Shown here: positions 8,338 to 16,907 of the stretch, one piece after another
Position numbering within the stretch: the first letter of the stretch is position 1
Layout: each line of letters begins with the position of its first letter
NCBI RefSeq assembly: GCF_002532045.1
Contig: NZ_NWTG01000007.1
Location: 186,001-250,000, forward strand
Source of the DNA: Bradyrhizobium sp. C9
Lineage (GTDB): Bacteria; Pseudomonadota; Alphaproteobacteria; Rhizobiales; Xanthobacteraceae
Length of the DNA: 64,000 nucleotides
Reading direction: 5' to 3'
Notes under the pieces: model-generated
The model's database searches: none
What the model was told of the DNA's origin: nothing
The model's input: the letters and a program-made list of their open reading frames with translations, nothing else
Translations under genes and position numbers: made by a program

Positions 8338-9288
8338 ATGAAGCGTCGTGAGTTCCTTCAGCTGTCGTTCGTCGCAGCCGCCACTGCCGCGCTGTCACGA
8401 AACGCGCAGGCCCAGGCGAACGCGAAGGAAATTCGTATCGGTTACCAGAAGAACGGCGTGCTCGTCATCACGCGCCAGCGCGAGGCCTTGGAAAATCATT
8501 TCAAGCCGCAGGGCGTCGGCGTGAAATGGGTCGAGTTCTCCTCGGGCCCGCCGATGATGGAGGCGATGAATGTCGGCAGCGTCGACTACGGCGCGGTCGG
8601 CGATTCCCCGCCGATCTTCGCCCAGGCCGCCGGCGCGGCCATCGTCTATGCCGCCGCGCAGCCGATCATCAACGGGTCGGGCATCCTGGTGCCGCAGAAT
8701 TCGGCAATCACAGCCATCGCCGATCTCAAGGGCAAACGCGTCGGCTTCACCAAGGGATCCAGCGCGCACAACGTCGTGATCCAGACGCTGGAGAAAGCCG
8801 GGCTGACCTATGACGACATCACGCCGGTCTATCTGACACCGCCGGACGCAGGTCCTGCCTTCGCCAATGGCGGCATCGACGCCTGGGCGATCTGGGATCC
8901 GTATTTCGCCATCGCCGAGACCAGGCAGAACGGCCGCATTCTGGTCAAGACCCGCGACATCACCAAGACCAACGCGTTCTACATCGCCAACCGCGACTTC
9001 GCGAACAGGCACGGTGCCCTGCTGCAGCAGATCGTCGATGTCACGACATCGACGGCAAAATGGGCCGAGGCGAATCCCGACGAGGTCGCGAAATCGCTCG
9101 CGGCCGTCACCGGCGTCCCGCTCGATATCCAGACCATCGCGGCGAGGCGGGCCGGCTTCTCGGTCGGCCCGGTGACCGACGACATCATTGCGACCCAGCA
9201 GGGCGTTGCCGACCGCTTCTTCAAGCTCGGCCTGATCCCGAAGCAGATCGCGATCCGCGACATCGTCTGGCGCAACACCCAGACCTGA
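8338..9288 (+). CDS. aliphatic sulfonate ABC transporter substrate-binding protein (first copy)
   Basis: A 316-residue periplasmic SsuA/TauA-type binding protein. ATG 8338 has AGGAGA 8 bases upstream; a reading from 8242 is not supported. The N-terminus KRREFLQLSFVAAATAALS is a twin-arginine-like signal, cleaved near AQA-QANAKE. Family marks: EIRIGYQKNG, WVEFSSGPPMMEAMNVGSVDYGAVGDSPPIFAQAAGA and AWAIWDPYFAIAE. It begins the sulfonate operon and is followed after 40 bases by a second paralogous binding protein, so the operon may serve two classes of sulfonate through one permease. Confidence 0.9.
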   Translation: MKRREFLQLSFVAAATAALSRNAQAQANAKEIRIGYQKNGVLVITRQREALENHFKPQGVGVKWVEFSSGPPMMEAMNVGSVDYGAVGDSPPIFAQAAGAAIVYAAAQPIINGSGILVPQNSAITAIADLKGKRVGFTKGSSAHNVVIQTLEKAGLTYDDITPVYLTPPDAGPAFANGGIDAWAIWDPYFAIAETRQNGRILVKTRDITKTNAFYIANRDFANRHGALLQQIVDVTTSTAKWAEANPDEVAKSLAAVTGVPLDIQTIAARRAGFSVGPVTDDIIATQQGVADRFFKLGLIPKQIAIRDIVWRNTQT

Positions 9289-9328
9289 TCGGCGCGCGCT
9301 TGGTCAATTCAGTGCAGAGGATATTCCC

Positions 9329-10282
9329 ATGACGCGTTTATTTCGACGCTGGGTTGCCCACGCGGTGCTCTCGGTCAGCATCGTCGCGGCGACCGTCAGT
9401 GCCTCCTATGGCGAGGAGAAAGTCGTCCGCATCGGCTATCAGAAATACGGCAAGCTGGTGCTCTTGAAGAGCAAAGGCTCGCTTGAAGAGAAGCTGAAAT
9501 CGGTCGGTACCAAGGTGGTGTGGACCGAGTTTCCGTCGGGGCCGCCGCTGCTCGAAGCGCTCAATGTCGGCGCAATCGATTTCGGCAACACCGGCGAGGC
9601 GCCGCCGATCTTCGCGCAGGCTGCCGGCGCGCCGATCCAATATGTTGCCTACGAGCCGCCAGCGCCGAAAGGCGAGGCGATCCTGGTGCCGAAGGACAGC
9701 CCGATCAAATCGGTGACCGATCTCAGGGGCAAGAAGGTCGCACTGAACAAGGGCTCCAACGTCCACTATCTGCTGGTGAAGGCGCTGGAGAAAGCCGGCG
9801 TCAAATATTCCGAGATCGAGCCGGTGTTCCTGGCGCCGGCCGATGCCCGCGCGGCGTTCGAGCGCGGCGCTGTCGATGCCTGGGTGATCTGGGATCCGTT
9901 CCAGGCCGCGGCCGAGGCTGCGACCGGCGCGCGCACAATTGCCGACGGCACCGGCGTCGTTGCCAACTATCAGTTCTACTTCGCCGCGAAGAAGTTCCTG
10001 CAGAACGATCCGAAGATCGTCGAGCTCGTGCTGGCGCAGCTCAGCGAAGTCGATGACTGGGCCAAGGGCGACATCCACGCCGTCGCCGAACAGCTGGCGC
10101 CGAGCATCGGCCTGTCGGTGCCGGTGGTCGAGGTCGCGCTGAAGCGGCAGGCCTACGGCATCAAGCCGGTCACCGACGCCGTGATCGCGGATCAGCAACT
10201 GGTCGCCGACACGTTCTTCGCGCTCGGCCTGATCCCCAAACAAATCAAGATTTCCGACGTCGCATGGAGACCGGGCACGTGA
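9329..10282 (+). CDS. ssuA: aliphatic sulfonate ABC transporter substrate-binding protein SsuA (second copy)
   Basis: A 317-residue paralogue of the preceding protein with a Sec-type signal peptide (VLSVSIVAATVSASYG-EEK) rather than a twin-arginine one. Matching marks are VRIGYQKYGKLVLLKSKGSL, WTEFPSGPPLLEALNVGAIDFGNTGEAPPIFAQAAGAP, KVALNKGSNVHYLLVKALEKAG and DAWVIWDPFQAAAEAA. It delivers sulfonates to the SsuC-SsuB permease. Its TGA overlaps the GTG start of ssuD by 4 bases (GTGA), showing translational coupling. Confidence 0.92.
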   Translation: MTRLFRRWVAHAVLSVSIVAATVSASYGEEKVVRIGYQKYGKLVLLKSKGSLEEKLKSVGTKVVWTEFPSGPPLLEALNVGAIDFGNTGEAPPIFAQAAGAPIQYVAYEPPAPKGEAILVPKDSPIKSVTDLRGKKVALNKGSNVHYLLVKALEKAGVKYSEIEPVFLAPADARAAFERGAVDAWVIWDPFQAAAEAATGARTIADGTGVVANYQFYFAAKKFLQNDPKIVELVLAQLSEVDDWAKGDIHAVAEQLAPSIGLSVPVVEVALKRQAYGIKPVTDAVIADQQLVADTFFALGLIPKQIKISDVAWRPGT

Positions 10283-11445
10283 GCACCCCAACCAACGCCA
10301 ACATCCTCTGGTTCCTGCCGACCCACGGCGACAGCCGCTATCTCGGCACGTCGATCGGCGGCCGCGAGGTGAACTTCAACTATTTGCGCCAGATCGCGCA
10401 GGCCGCGGATCAGCTCGGCTATTACGGCGTGCTGCTGCCGACGGGACGAAGCTGCGAGGATTCCTGGGTGGTGGCCTCGGCCGTTGCGCCCTGGACCGAG
10501 CGGCTGCGCTATCTCGTTGCGGTCAGGCCCGGCCTGCAGTCGCCGAGCGTTGCCGCCCGCATGACCGCGACCTTGGACCGGCTGTCGAACGGCCGTCTCC
10601 TGATCAACGTCGTCACCGGGGGCGATCCGACCGAGAACAAGGGCGACGGCATCTTCCTCGACCATGATGAGCGCTACGCGGTGACCCGCGAGTTCCTCAA
10701 CGTCTATAGCGATCTGCTCGCCGGCAAGACGGTCAATGTCGAAGGCCAGCACATCAGGATCGAGGACGGCCGCCTGCTGTTCAATCCGGTGCAGTCGCCG
10801 CGCCCGCCGCTGTATTTCGGCGGCTCGTCGGACGCCGGCATCGACGTCGCGGTCGACACCGTCGACAAATATCTGACCTGGGGCGAGCCGCCGGCGCAGG
10901 TCGCCGAGAAGATCGCCAAGGTCAAGGCCGTTGCCGCGCAACGCGGCCGCAAGCTGTCGTTTGGCATCCGCCTGCATGTGATCGTGCGCGAGACCAACGC
11001 GGAGGCCTGGAAGGCCGCCGACGAATTGATCCAGTACGTCACCGACGACACCATCGCTGCCGCGCAGAAGATCTTCGCGCGGATGGATTCGGTCGGCCAG
11101 CAGCGCATGGCGCAGCTGCATGGCGGACGGCGCGACAAGCTCGAGATCAGCCCGAACCTCTGGGCCGGCGTTGGCCTGGTGCGCGGCGGGGCCGGCACCG
11201 CGCTGGTCGGCGATCCCCAGACCGTCGCTGCACGCATCAAGGAGTATCAGGACGTCGGCGTCGATACCTTCATCATGTCGGGCTACCCGCATCTCGAGGA
11301 AGCCTACCGGTTCGCCGAGCTGGTGTTCCCGCTGCTGTCGCTGGCGCAGCCGGGCAACGTGACGCCGATCCGCGTCAACACCGGGCCGTTCGGCGAGACC
11401 ATCGGCAACGACTACCGTCCGCAGAAGCAGGCATCGCAATCATGA
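10279..11445 (+). CDS. ssuD: FMNH2-dependent alkanesulfonate monooxygenase SsuD
   Basis: A 388-residue cytosolic enzyme that uses reduced FMN and oxygen to release sulfite from alkanesulfonates under sulfate limitation. Family marks: ILWFLPTHGDSRYLGTS, YYGVLLPTGRSCEDSWVVA (catalytic cysteine region), RLSNGRLLINVVTGGDP, LYFGGSSDAG and HGGRRDKLEISPNLWAGVGLVRGGAGTALVGDP. The GTG at 10279 overlaps the ssuA stop; an ATG at 10264 would add five residues. It ends in a 4-base ATGA overlap with ssuC. Reduced flavin probably comes from the reductase at 13110. Confidence 0.95.
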   Translation: MSTPTNANILWFLPTHGDSRYLGTSIGGREVNFNYLRQIAQAADQLGYYGVLLPTGRSCEDSWVVASAVAPWTERLRYLVAVRPGLQSPSVAARMTATLDRLSNGRLLINVVTGGDPTENKGDGIFLDHDERYAVTREFLNVYSDLLAGKTVNVEGQHIRIEDGRLLFNPVQSPRPPLYFGGSSDAGIDVAVDTVDKYLTWGEPPAQVAEKIAKVKAVAAQRGRKLSFGIRLHVIVRETNAEAWKAADELIQYVTDDTIAAAQKIFARMDSVGQQRMAQLHGGRRDKLEISPNLWAGVGLVRGGAGTALVGDPQTVAARIKEYQDVGVDTFIMSGYPHLEEAYRFAELVFPLLSLAQPGNVTPIRVNTGPFGETIGNDYRPQKQASQS

Positions 11446-12248
11446 GCTTGATCGATTCACTCCCGCGCGTCGGCGCGCCGAAACTCCCCAAGGTCGACGG
11501 GCTGATCCCGTGGATCGTGCCGCTTGCGATCGTGCTGGTCTGGCAGCTTGCCTGCGTCACCGGCTTTGTTCCCTCGCGCGTGCTGCCGGCGCCGACCGAT
11601 GTCGCGCTGGCCGGCTGGAAGCTGTTGCTGTCCGGTGAGCTGGTTCGCAATATCTGGGTCAGCTTCTGGCGCGCTTCGATCGGCTTTGTGATCGGTGGCG
11701 GCATCGGCTTCGCATTCGGGCTCGCCAACGGGCTCTCGCAGCTGTCGGCGAAGCTCACCGACACCACGCTGCAGATGGTGCGCAACATTCCGCATCTGGC
11801 GTTGATCCCGCTCGTCATCCTGTGGTTCGGCATTGACGAGTCGGCAAAGCTGTTCCTGGTCGCGCTCGGCGTGTTCTTCCCGATCTATCTCAACACGCTG
11901 CACGGCATCCGCACCGTCGATCCGCAATTGATCGAGATGGGCCGCATCTACGGCATGACCGACGGCGAGTTGTTCCGCCGGGTGATCTTCCCAGGCGCGC
12001 TGCCCTCGATCTTCGTTGGGCTGCGCTTTGCGCTCGGCATCATGTGGCTGACCTTGATCGTCGCCGAGACCATCGCGGCCTCGTCGGGCCTCGGCTACAT
12101 GGCGATGCAGGCGCGCGAGTTCATGCTGATCGACGTCGTCGTGCTCTCGATCCTGATCTACGCCTTGCTCGGCAAGCTCGCCGACAGCGCCTCGCGGGCG
12201 CTGGAGCGGCTGACCCTGTCGTGGCACCCCGCCTTCCAGAAGAAGTGA
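11442..12248 (+). CDS. ssuC: alkanesulfonate ABC transporter permease SsuC
   Basis: A 268-residue inner-membrane permease with about six hydrophobic helices (VPLAIVLVWQLACVTGFV near the start) and the cytoplasmic ABC-coupling loop EMGRIYGMTDGELFRRVIFPGALPSI, typical of the nitrate/sulfonate/taurine permeases. It starts inside the last codons of ssuD (ATGA overlap) and is followed at once by ssuB. Full family length. Confidence 0.93.
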   Translation: MSLIDSLPRVGAPKLPKVDGLIPWIVPLAIVLVWQLACVTGFVPSRVLPAPTDVALAGWKLLLSGELVRNIWVSFWRASIGFVIGGGIGFAFGLANGLSQLSAKLTDTTLQMVRNIPHLALIPLVILWFGIDESAKLFLVALGVFFPIYLNTLHGIRTVDPQLIEMGRIYGMTDGELFRRVIFPGALPSIFVGLRFALGIMWLTLIVAETIAASSGLGYMAMQAREFMLIDVVVLSILIYALLGKLADSASRALERLTLSWHPAFQKK

Positions 12249-12250
12249 GA

Positions 12251-13102
12251 ATGAGAATGCATGAAGCGCTTCGTTTCCAGCCGGTCGACGCCGAACCGGT
12301 CGACCGTGCCGACGTCGTCGCGAAGTCGCGGCATTTGCGGCGCGTGACGGAAGGCGCGGCCCGCGGCCTGTCGCTGACCATCCGCGGCCTGCGCAAGGCG
12401 TTCGGCGACAATGAGGTGCTGCGCGGCATCGACCTGCACATTCCGGCCGGTCAGTTCGTCGCGATCGTCGGCCGCAGCGGCTGCGGCAAGAGCACGCTGC
12501 TGCGCCTGATCGCCGGCCTCGACGCGCCGACGGCGGGAGGCATCGCCTTTGGCGAGCAGCCGCGCGCGCAGGACGTCCGCGTCATGTTCCAGGAGCCGCG
12601 CCTGCTGCCGTGGGCGCGGGTGCTGTCCAATGTCGAGGTCGGGTTGGGGCGCGAGCGCTCATCCGCGGACGCGCAGGCGCGCGCCGAGCGCGCGCTGGTC
12701 GAGGTCGGCCTCGGCGACAAGCGCGGGGAGTGGCCCTCGGTGCTGTCGGGCGGCCAGAAGCAGCGCGTGGCCCTGGCGCGGGCGCTGGTCTCCCAGCCGC
12801 GCGTGCTGGCGTTCGACGAGCCGCTCGGTGCGCTCGATGCGCTGACGCGCATTTCGATGCAGCAATTGCTGGAGCGGGTCTGGCGTGACCAGGGCTTCAC
12901 CGCGATCCTGGTGACGCACGATGTCGCCGAGGCGGTTGCGCTTGCCGACCGCGTGCTGGTCATCGAGGACGGCCGGATCGCCGAGGATGTCACGATCGAC
13001 CTGCCGCGGCCGCGCCGGCGCGGTTCGGCCGAGCTCGCCGCGCTGGAAGGCGAGATCCTGAAGCACCTGCTCGAGGGCAGCGAAGACACGTCCGGTCTGT
13101 GA
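12251..13102 (+). CDS. ssuB: alkanesulfonate ABC transporter ATP-binding protein SsuB
   Basis: A 283-residue ABC ATPase. ATG 12251, two bases after the ssuC stop, is the first likely start (12257 is possible); a longer reading from 12044 would run inside ssuC. Walker A GRSGCGKST, Q-loop MFQEPRLLPWARV, signature LSGGQKQRVALARAL, Walker B VLAFDEPLGALD and switch VTHDVAEAV are all intact. It has an N-terminal extension of about 45 residues before the ATPase fold (QPVDAEPVDRADVVAKSRHL), as in some rhizobial SsuB. Confidence 0.93.
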   Translation: MRMHEALRFQPVDAEPVDRADVVAKSRHLRRVTEGAARGLSLTIRGLRKAFGDNEVLRGIDLHIPAGQFVAIVGRSGCGKSTLLRLIAGLDAPTAGGIAFGEQPRAQDVRVMFQEPRLLPWARVLSNVEVGLGRERSSADAQARAERALVEVGLGDKRGEWPSVLSGGQKQRVALARALVSQPRVLAFDEPLGALDALTRISMQQLLERVWRDQGFTAILVTHDVAEAVALADRVLVIEDGRIAEDVTIDLPRPRRRGSAELAALEGEILKHLLEGSEDTSGL

Positions 13103-13109
13103 GGTCGCC

Positions 13110-13694
13110 ATGAATTCCATCGTCCGCAATGTTTCGATCGAGCCCGCGGTGGCGGCCGATGAATTTCGTGGCGCGATGCGCCATCTCACCGGTGGCGTCA
13201 GCGTCATCACGGCCGGCCGGGGCAAGGAAATCTCGGGAATGACAGTGACCTCGGTGTCGTCGCTCTCAGTCGAGCCGCCGTCGCTGATCGTCAGCGTCAA
13301 CCGCGCGGCCTCGTCATGGCCGTTGATCGCGCGCCATGGCGTGTTCGGCGTCAACATCCTGACTGCGGATCAGCTGGACATCGCCGAGCGCTTCACCGGC
13401 AAGGGCGGCCTGAAGGGGGCAGACCGGTTCACCGGGGCCGAATGGACGACGCGCGCCTCGGGCGTGCCGTTGCTGGTCGGAGCGCTGGCAGCGATCGACT
13501 GTGAGGTCGAGGAGGTCATCGAGCGGCATTCGCACGCAATCGTCGTCGGTCGCGTGCTCGATGTGATCGCATCGGAGCGCACCGCCGCGCTGGCGTATTG
13601 GCACGGCGAATATGTCGCGATCGACCGCGACGAAGACGCCGCCAGGCTGGCCGAGGTCAGCCTGCCGTCACGTCAAGTCCATGGTGTGCGCTAG
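13110..13694 (+). CDS. flavin reductase-domain protein, likely partner of SsuD
   Basis: A 194-residue member of the flavin-reductase-like FMN-binding family (HpaC/ActVB type): RGAMRHLTGGVSVITAGRGK, GMTVTSVSSLSVEPPSLIVSVNRAASSW, FGVNILTADQLDIAERFTGK. It should supply reduced FMN to the monooxygenase. This is a different fold from the E. coli SsuE flavodoxin-like reductase, so the symbol ssuE is not used. Last gene of the sulfonate operon, 7 bases after ssuB; its stop codon lies in a 14-bp perfect palindrome (13686-13699). Confidence 0.88.
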   Translation: MNSIVRNVSIEPAVAADEFRGAMRHLTGGVSVITAGRGKEISGMTVTSVSSLSVEPPSLIVSVNRAASSWPLIARHGVFGVNILTADQLDIAERFTGKGGLKGADRFTGAEWTTRASGVPLLVGALAAIDCEVEEVIERHSHAIVVGRVLDVIASERTAALAYWHGEYVAIDRDEDAARLAEVSLPSRQVHGVR

Positions 13695-13718
13695 CGCACT
13701 GCTTGTCCGGATCAGGCG

Positions 13719-14096
13719 TCAGAACACTGCGCTCAGCGACGCCGGGCTGTCGATGATCACGGTGCTGCCGCGGACGCCAGCCCATACGGCCTGGATGGTC
13801 TGAGCTGTGTTGCCCAGCGGAATGCCGACGACGAGCGTGGTCGGGACGCGGCCGAAGCTCGACGGGGTGTCGTTATAGGTGAAGCTCGCGACCACCGGCG
13901 AGACCTTGCCATTGACGGTGACGCCGAACATGCCGCCCGGAATATCGTTGCCCGTGGCGTAGGGATTCGGAACGTTGAGGGTGATGATCGCGGTGGTGCC
14001 GACGCCCTCCGGGATCGTCAGGCTGAGGCCTTGCATCGGCGTGAAAGTCCCGGAGTTATTGGACAACGTGCCGGCGGTCTGCGCGTAAAGGGCCAT
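13719..14096 (-). CDS. stand-alone TNF-like fucose-lectin-domain homologue (BC2L-C N-terminal type)
   Basis: A 125-residue protein starting at ATG 14096 (GGAGAG 6 bases upstream; a longer reading to 14210 is unlikely). From memory of the Burkholderia cenocepacia superlectin BC2L-C, its N-terminal TNF-alpha-like, trimeric, fucose-binding domain has the same run of motifs: LNVPxPYATGNxxPG, FTY, GRxPxTLV, W-x2-VRGS and IDS-x-ASLSA. Recalled pocket residues Tyr48, Thr74, Tyr75, Ser82, Arg85 and Arg111 map to Tyr46, Thr73, Tyr74, Ser80, Arg83 and Arg109 here, whereas Tyr58 and Thr83 are replaced by Met56 and Phe81. There is no signal peptide and no second lectin domain. It is convergent with the sulfonate operon. 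Homology is strong by eye; sugar specificity is unknown. Confidence 0.75.
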   Translation of the reverse strand: MALYAQTAGTLSNNSGTFTPMQGLSLTIPEGVGTTAIITLNVPNPYATGNDIPGGMFGVTVNGKVSPVVASFTYNDTPSSFGRVPTTLVVGIPLGNTAQTIQAVWAGVRGSTVIIDSPASLSAVF

Positions 14097-14253
14097 ATCG
14101 CTCTCCAGTTGTCTAAATATAAAAGCGCAATAAGAGATTGAATAAGGCAACTGGCCGCAAGACTCAAGGGATGAATGGCAAGGGCAGCGGCAAGCGGGCT
14201 GGCGCGGCATGTTGGCCGTGGCGCTTTGCCGGCAAGCGCACTAAAAGCCGCAG

Positions 14254-14433
14254 ATGTTTCGCAGACGTGACGGTTCGATGAAGCGCGTGGGAGCCTGGTT
14301 GTTCTATCTCGTCGGCGCAATCGCCGTCGCTTATCTCGCGCTCTATGCGTATGTGACCTTCACCGGTCGCGACATCACACCCGGCGATCCGATCCGGATC
14401 TTTCGCAAGCCCGATGCGCCCAACTATTCGTGA
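14254..14433 (+). CDS. small single-pass membrane protein, 59 aa
   Basis: A short frame MFRRRDGSMKRVGAWLFYLV followed by GAIAVAYLALYAYVTFTGRD and an Asp/Pro tail (ITPGDPIRIF...). One membrane helix with a positive N-terminus is clear. A second start at ATG 14278 is possible; neither has a strong ribosome site. A hairpin (GCGGCGG-AATCGC-CCGCCGC, 14446-14465) followed by TTTC lies 12 bases after the stop. It sits between the lectin homologue and flbD. Function unknown. Confidence 0.5.
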   Translation: MFRRRDGSMKRVGAWLFYLVGAIAVAYLALYAYVTFTGRDITPGDPIRIFRKPDAPNYS

Positions 14434-14445
14434 GGCGCGGCAGTC

Positions 14446-14469
14446 GCGGCGGAATCGCCCGCCGCTTTC
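14446..14469 (+). terminator. possible terminator after the small membrane protein
   Basis: Seven-base perfect stem GCGGCGG / CCGCCGC with loop AATCGC, followed only by TTTC. A weak T-run makes this tentative. It lies in the gap before the convergent flbD stop. Confidence 0.35.
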
Positions 14470-14475
14470 GCCCTC

Positions 14476-15861
14476 TTAGCCGGCGCTTGCCATGCGCTGA
14501 TAATCGGGCGCGCCATTGCCGGCCGGGGTGATCGGGATGCCGCCGTCGGCATATTCGTTCAGCTTGTTGCGCAGCGTGCGGATCGAGATGCCGAGGATGT
14601 TGGCGGCATGGGTGCGGTTGCCGAGGCAGTGCTTCAGCGTTTCCAGGATCAAATCGCGTTCGACGTCGGCGACGGTGCGGCCGACCAGCGCGCGGGTGAC
14701 CTGCTCGGCGGCGAGCGTGGCGTGCGCGACCGCGGGCGCGGTCTTGGCGAGGTCGAGACGGTCGCCGTCCGGGGTCAGGATCGCGTCGGCACCGATCTCG
14801 TCGCCCTGCGCCATCAGGACCGAGCGATGCATGGTGTTCTCGAGCTCGCGGACGTTGCCCTGCCAGCGATTGGTCGACAGCACCCGGCGAGCTTCCGCCG
14901 AGATCGGTCGCACCGGCAGGCCGTTGGCCTCCGCATATTTCTTGGCGAAGTGCTGCGACAATTCGAGGATGTCGGCCGGACGATCGCGCAGCGGCGGGAT
15001 CTTCAGGTTGACGACATTGAGGCGGAACAGCAGATCCTCGCGGAAGCTGCCTTCGCGCACCGCCTCCGACAGATTGCGGTTCGAGGTCGCGATGATGCGG
15101 ATGTCGACCGGAACCGGCTTGGTGCCGCCGACGCGGTCGATCACCCGCTCCTGGATCGCGCGCAATAGTTTCGATTGAAGGCGGACATCCATCTCGGAGA
15201 TTTCGTCGAGCAGCAGCGTGCCGCCGGTCGCTTCCTCGAACTTGCCGATGCGCCGCGCCACCGCGCCGGTGAAGGCGCCTTTCTCATGGCCGAACAGTTC
15301 GGATTCAAGCAGGTGCTCGGGGATCGCCGCACAGTTGATCGAGATGAACGGCCGCTTGGCGCGGGCCGAGCGGGAATGGACATAGCGCGCCAGCACTTCC
15401 TTGCCGGTGCCGGACTCGCCGGTGATCATCACGGAGGCGTCGGAGCCCGCGATCTGCTGCGCCAGCTTGATCACCCGGCCCATCGCCTCGTCGCGCCAGA
15501 TCAGATCGCGCGCGTCGTTGGCGACCGCGGCGAGCACGGCGGCGATCAGCTCGGGGTCGGGCGGCAGCGGGATGTATTCCTTGGCGCCGGCATGGATCGC
15601 GGCGACGGCGGCGCGAGCGTCGTTGGAGATGCCGCAGGCGACGATCGGCACGTGGATGTGTTCGGCCTCGAGCCGCATCACGAGGTCGCGGATGTCGAGG
15701 CCGACATCGACCAGCAGGAGGTCGGCGCCCTTGCCGCCGCGCAGCACGTTCATCGCCTGCTCGGCAGCCTCGGCGTGGGTCACCGAGGCGCCGTTGTCCA
15801 TCGCGATCTTGGTCGCGGTCGTGAGCTGGCCCTTCAGGGTGCCAACGATGAGAAGCCGCAT
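14476..15861 (-). CDS. flbD: sigma-54-dependent flagellar transcription regulator FlbD
   Basis: A 461-residue NtrC-family regulator with a receiver-like domain (about 1-115), a central AAA+ domain with Walker A GESGTGKE and the sigma-54 contact loop ESELFGHEKGAFTGA, and a Fis-type helix-turn-helix at the end (CLGNRTHAANILGISIRTLRNKL). The whole matches Caulobacter FlbD closely in pattern, including the atypical receiver (MRLLIVGTLKGQLTTATKIA). It activates late flagellar class promoters with RNA polymerase-sigma-54. Last gene of the fliF-G-H-N-flbD operon, 53 bases after fliN. Confidence 0.93.
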   Translation of the reverse strand: MRLLIVGTLKGQLTTATKIAMDNGASVTHAEAAEQAMNVLRGGKGADLLLVDVGLDIRDLVMRLEAEHIHVPIVACGISNDARAAVAAIHAGAKEYIPLPPDPELIAAVLAAVANDARDLIWRDEAMGRVIKLAQQIAGSDASVMITGESGTGKEVLARYVHSRSARAKRPFISINCAAIPEHLLESELFGHEKGAFTGAVARRIGKFEEATGGTLLLDEISEMDVRLQSKLLRAIQERVIDRVGGTKPVPVDIRIIATSNRNLSEAVREGSFREDLLFRLNVVNLKIPPLRDRPADILELSQHFAKKYAEANGLPVRPISAEARRVLSTNRWQGNVRELENTMHRSVLMAQGDEIGADAILTPDGDRLDLAKTAPAVAHATLAAEQVTRALVGRTVADVERDLILETLKHCLGNRTHAANILGISIRTLRNKLNEYADGGIPITPAGNGAPDYQRMASAG

Positions 15862-15914
15862 GATGATCTCCTGTTCGTCTGGTCGCGCAGGTTCCGCGCG
15901 CTACCGTCTAGTTG

Positions 15915-16265
15915 TTAAGAGCGTTCTGCCTTGATGATTTCGGTCATGGTCACGCCGAGCTTGTCTTCCACCAGCACCACTTCGCCACGCGCCACCAGGC
16001 GGTTGTTGACGTAGATGTCGATCGCCTCGCCGACGCGGCGGTCGAGTTCGAGCACGGTGCCCGGTCCGAGCTTCAGCAGGTCGCCGACGTCCATCTTGGA
16101 GCGGCCGAGCACCGCCGAGACCTGCACCGGCACGTCGAACACCGCCTCGAGGTCGGCGGCGATGCGCGCGGCATTTTCGTCCTCGTTGTAGCCGATGTCG
16201 TCGATCCCCGGCGCGTCGGCGGCGTTGAGATCGGGAAGCGGGACTTGGGTGTCGGTGTCGCTCAT
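15915..16265 (-). CDS. fliN: flagellar motor switch protein FliN
   Basis: A 116-residue C-ring protein. Residues about 35-110 form the SpoA/FliN domain: LEAVFDVPVQVSAVLGRSKM, VGDLLKLGPGTVLELDRRVGEAIDIYVNNRLVARGEVVLVEDKLGVTMTEII. The acidic N-terminal tail (DLNAADAPGIDDIGYNEDEN) is typical of short FliN. It sits on the C-ring with FliG and FliM to control switching; FliM is not in the window. Between fliH and flbD in the operon. Confidence 0.93.
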   Translation of the reverse strand: MSDTDTQVPLPDLNAADAPGIDDIGYNEDENAARIAADLEAVFDVPVQVSAVLGRSKMDVGDLLKLGPGTVLELDRRVGEAIDIYVNNRLVARGEVVLVEDKLGVTMTEIIKAERS

Positions 16266-16283
16266 GGTTCAGCCCTCAATCCT

Positions 16284-16907
16284 TCAGCCGGTCTGGCCGC
16301 GGGACGCCAGATAGCGCCCGACGAGTTCGTTGATCTTGCCTTCGATCGCGGCGCGCTCCAGCACCACGCCGCCGTCGGCCCATTCGATCCGGCAGTCGCC
16401 GGTCGCGATCGTGGGCTCGGCCAGGATCACCAGCCGGCCCTGGAACCCGGAATGCGCGGCCATCCGCTCGATATTGTCATGCGCCGCCTCGTAGAGCGCG
16501 TCATTGATGCGGACCACCAGGTGCGGCGTCGCCACCAGATGCGAGAAGCAGTCGGAGACCAGCGCGGTGATCTCGCCGAGCGGCTCGCGTGCGACCAGCT
16601 CGGAGCAGAGCTTGCGGGCGACCGCGACCGCGACGTCGACGGCCTCGGTCTCCATCCGGGTCTCGATGCCGGCAAACCGGGCGGCGATGCCCTTGATCGC
16701 AGTGCCGATCTCTTCCAGCGCCTGCGCCGCGCGGCGGTCGCTCTCGACCTTGGCCTCGCGCAGCGCCGCCTCGTAGCCGGCGCGATAGGCCCGCGCCTCG
16801 GCGTCGGCGACCTTCTGCGCGACCTCGGCCGGGGTGGGCGCGCGCTCGCGCGAACGGTCCGGCGCCGAAAAGTCCGTGTCGAACAGGAATTTTGCGGGTG
16901 CGGCCAT
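16284..16907 (-). CDS. fliH: flagellar assembly protein FliH
   Basis: A 207-residue FliH-type regulator of the export ATPase. The long Ala/Glu/Arg-rich helix (EVAQKVADAEARAYRAGYEA to DRRAAQALEEIG) carries the AxxxG-like packing seen in FliH/YscL, and the C-terminal domain has VVRINDALYEAAHDNIERMA, FQGRLVILAEPTIATGDCRIEWADGG, the most conserved part of the family. Its start overlaps the fliG stop by one base. FliI is not in the window. Confidence 0.85.
   Translation of the reverse strand: MAAPAKFLFDTDFSAPDRSRERAPTPAEVAQKVADAEARAYRAGYEAALREAKVESDRRAAQALEEIGTAIKGIAARFAGIETRMETEAVDVAVAVARKLCSELVAREPLGEITALVSDCFSHLVATPHLVVRINDALYEAAHDNIERMAAHSGFQGRLVILAEPTIATGDCRIEWADGGVVLERAAIEGKINELVGRYLASRGQTG

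Noticed and set aside
13686..13699. 14-bp perfect palindrome GTGCGCTAGCGCAC
   Set aside because: Considered as a terminator between convergent genes, but it contains a stop codon, has no T-run and is short enough to be chance in G+C-rich DNA.
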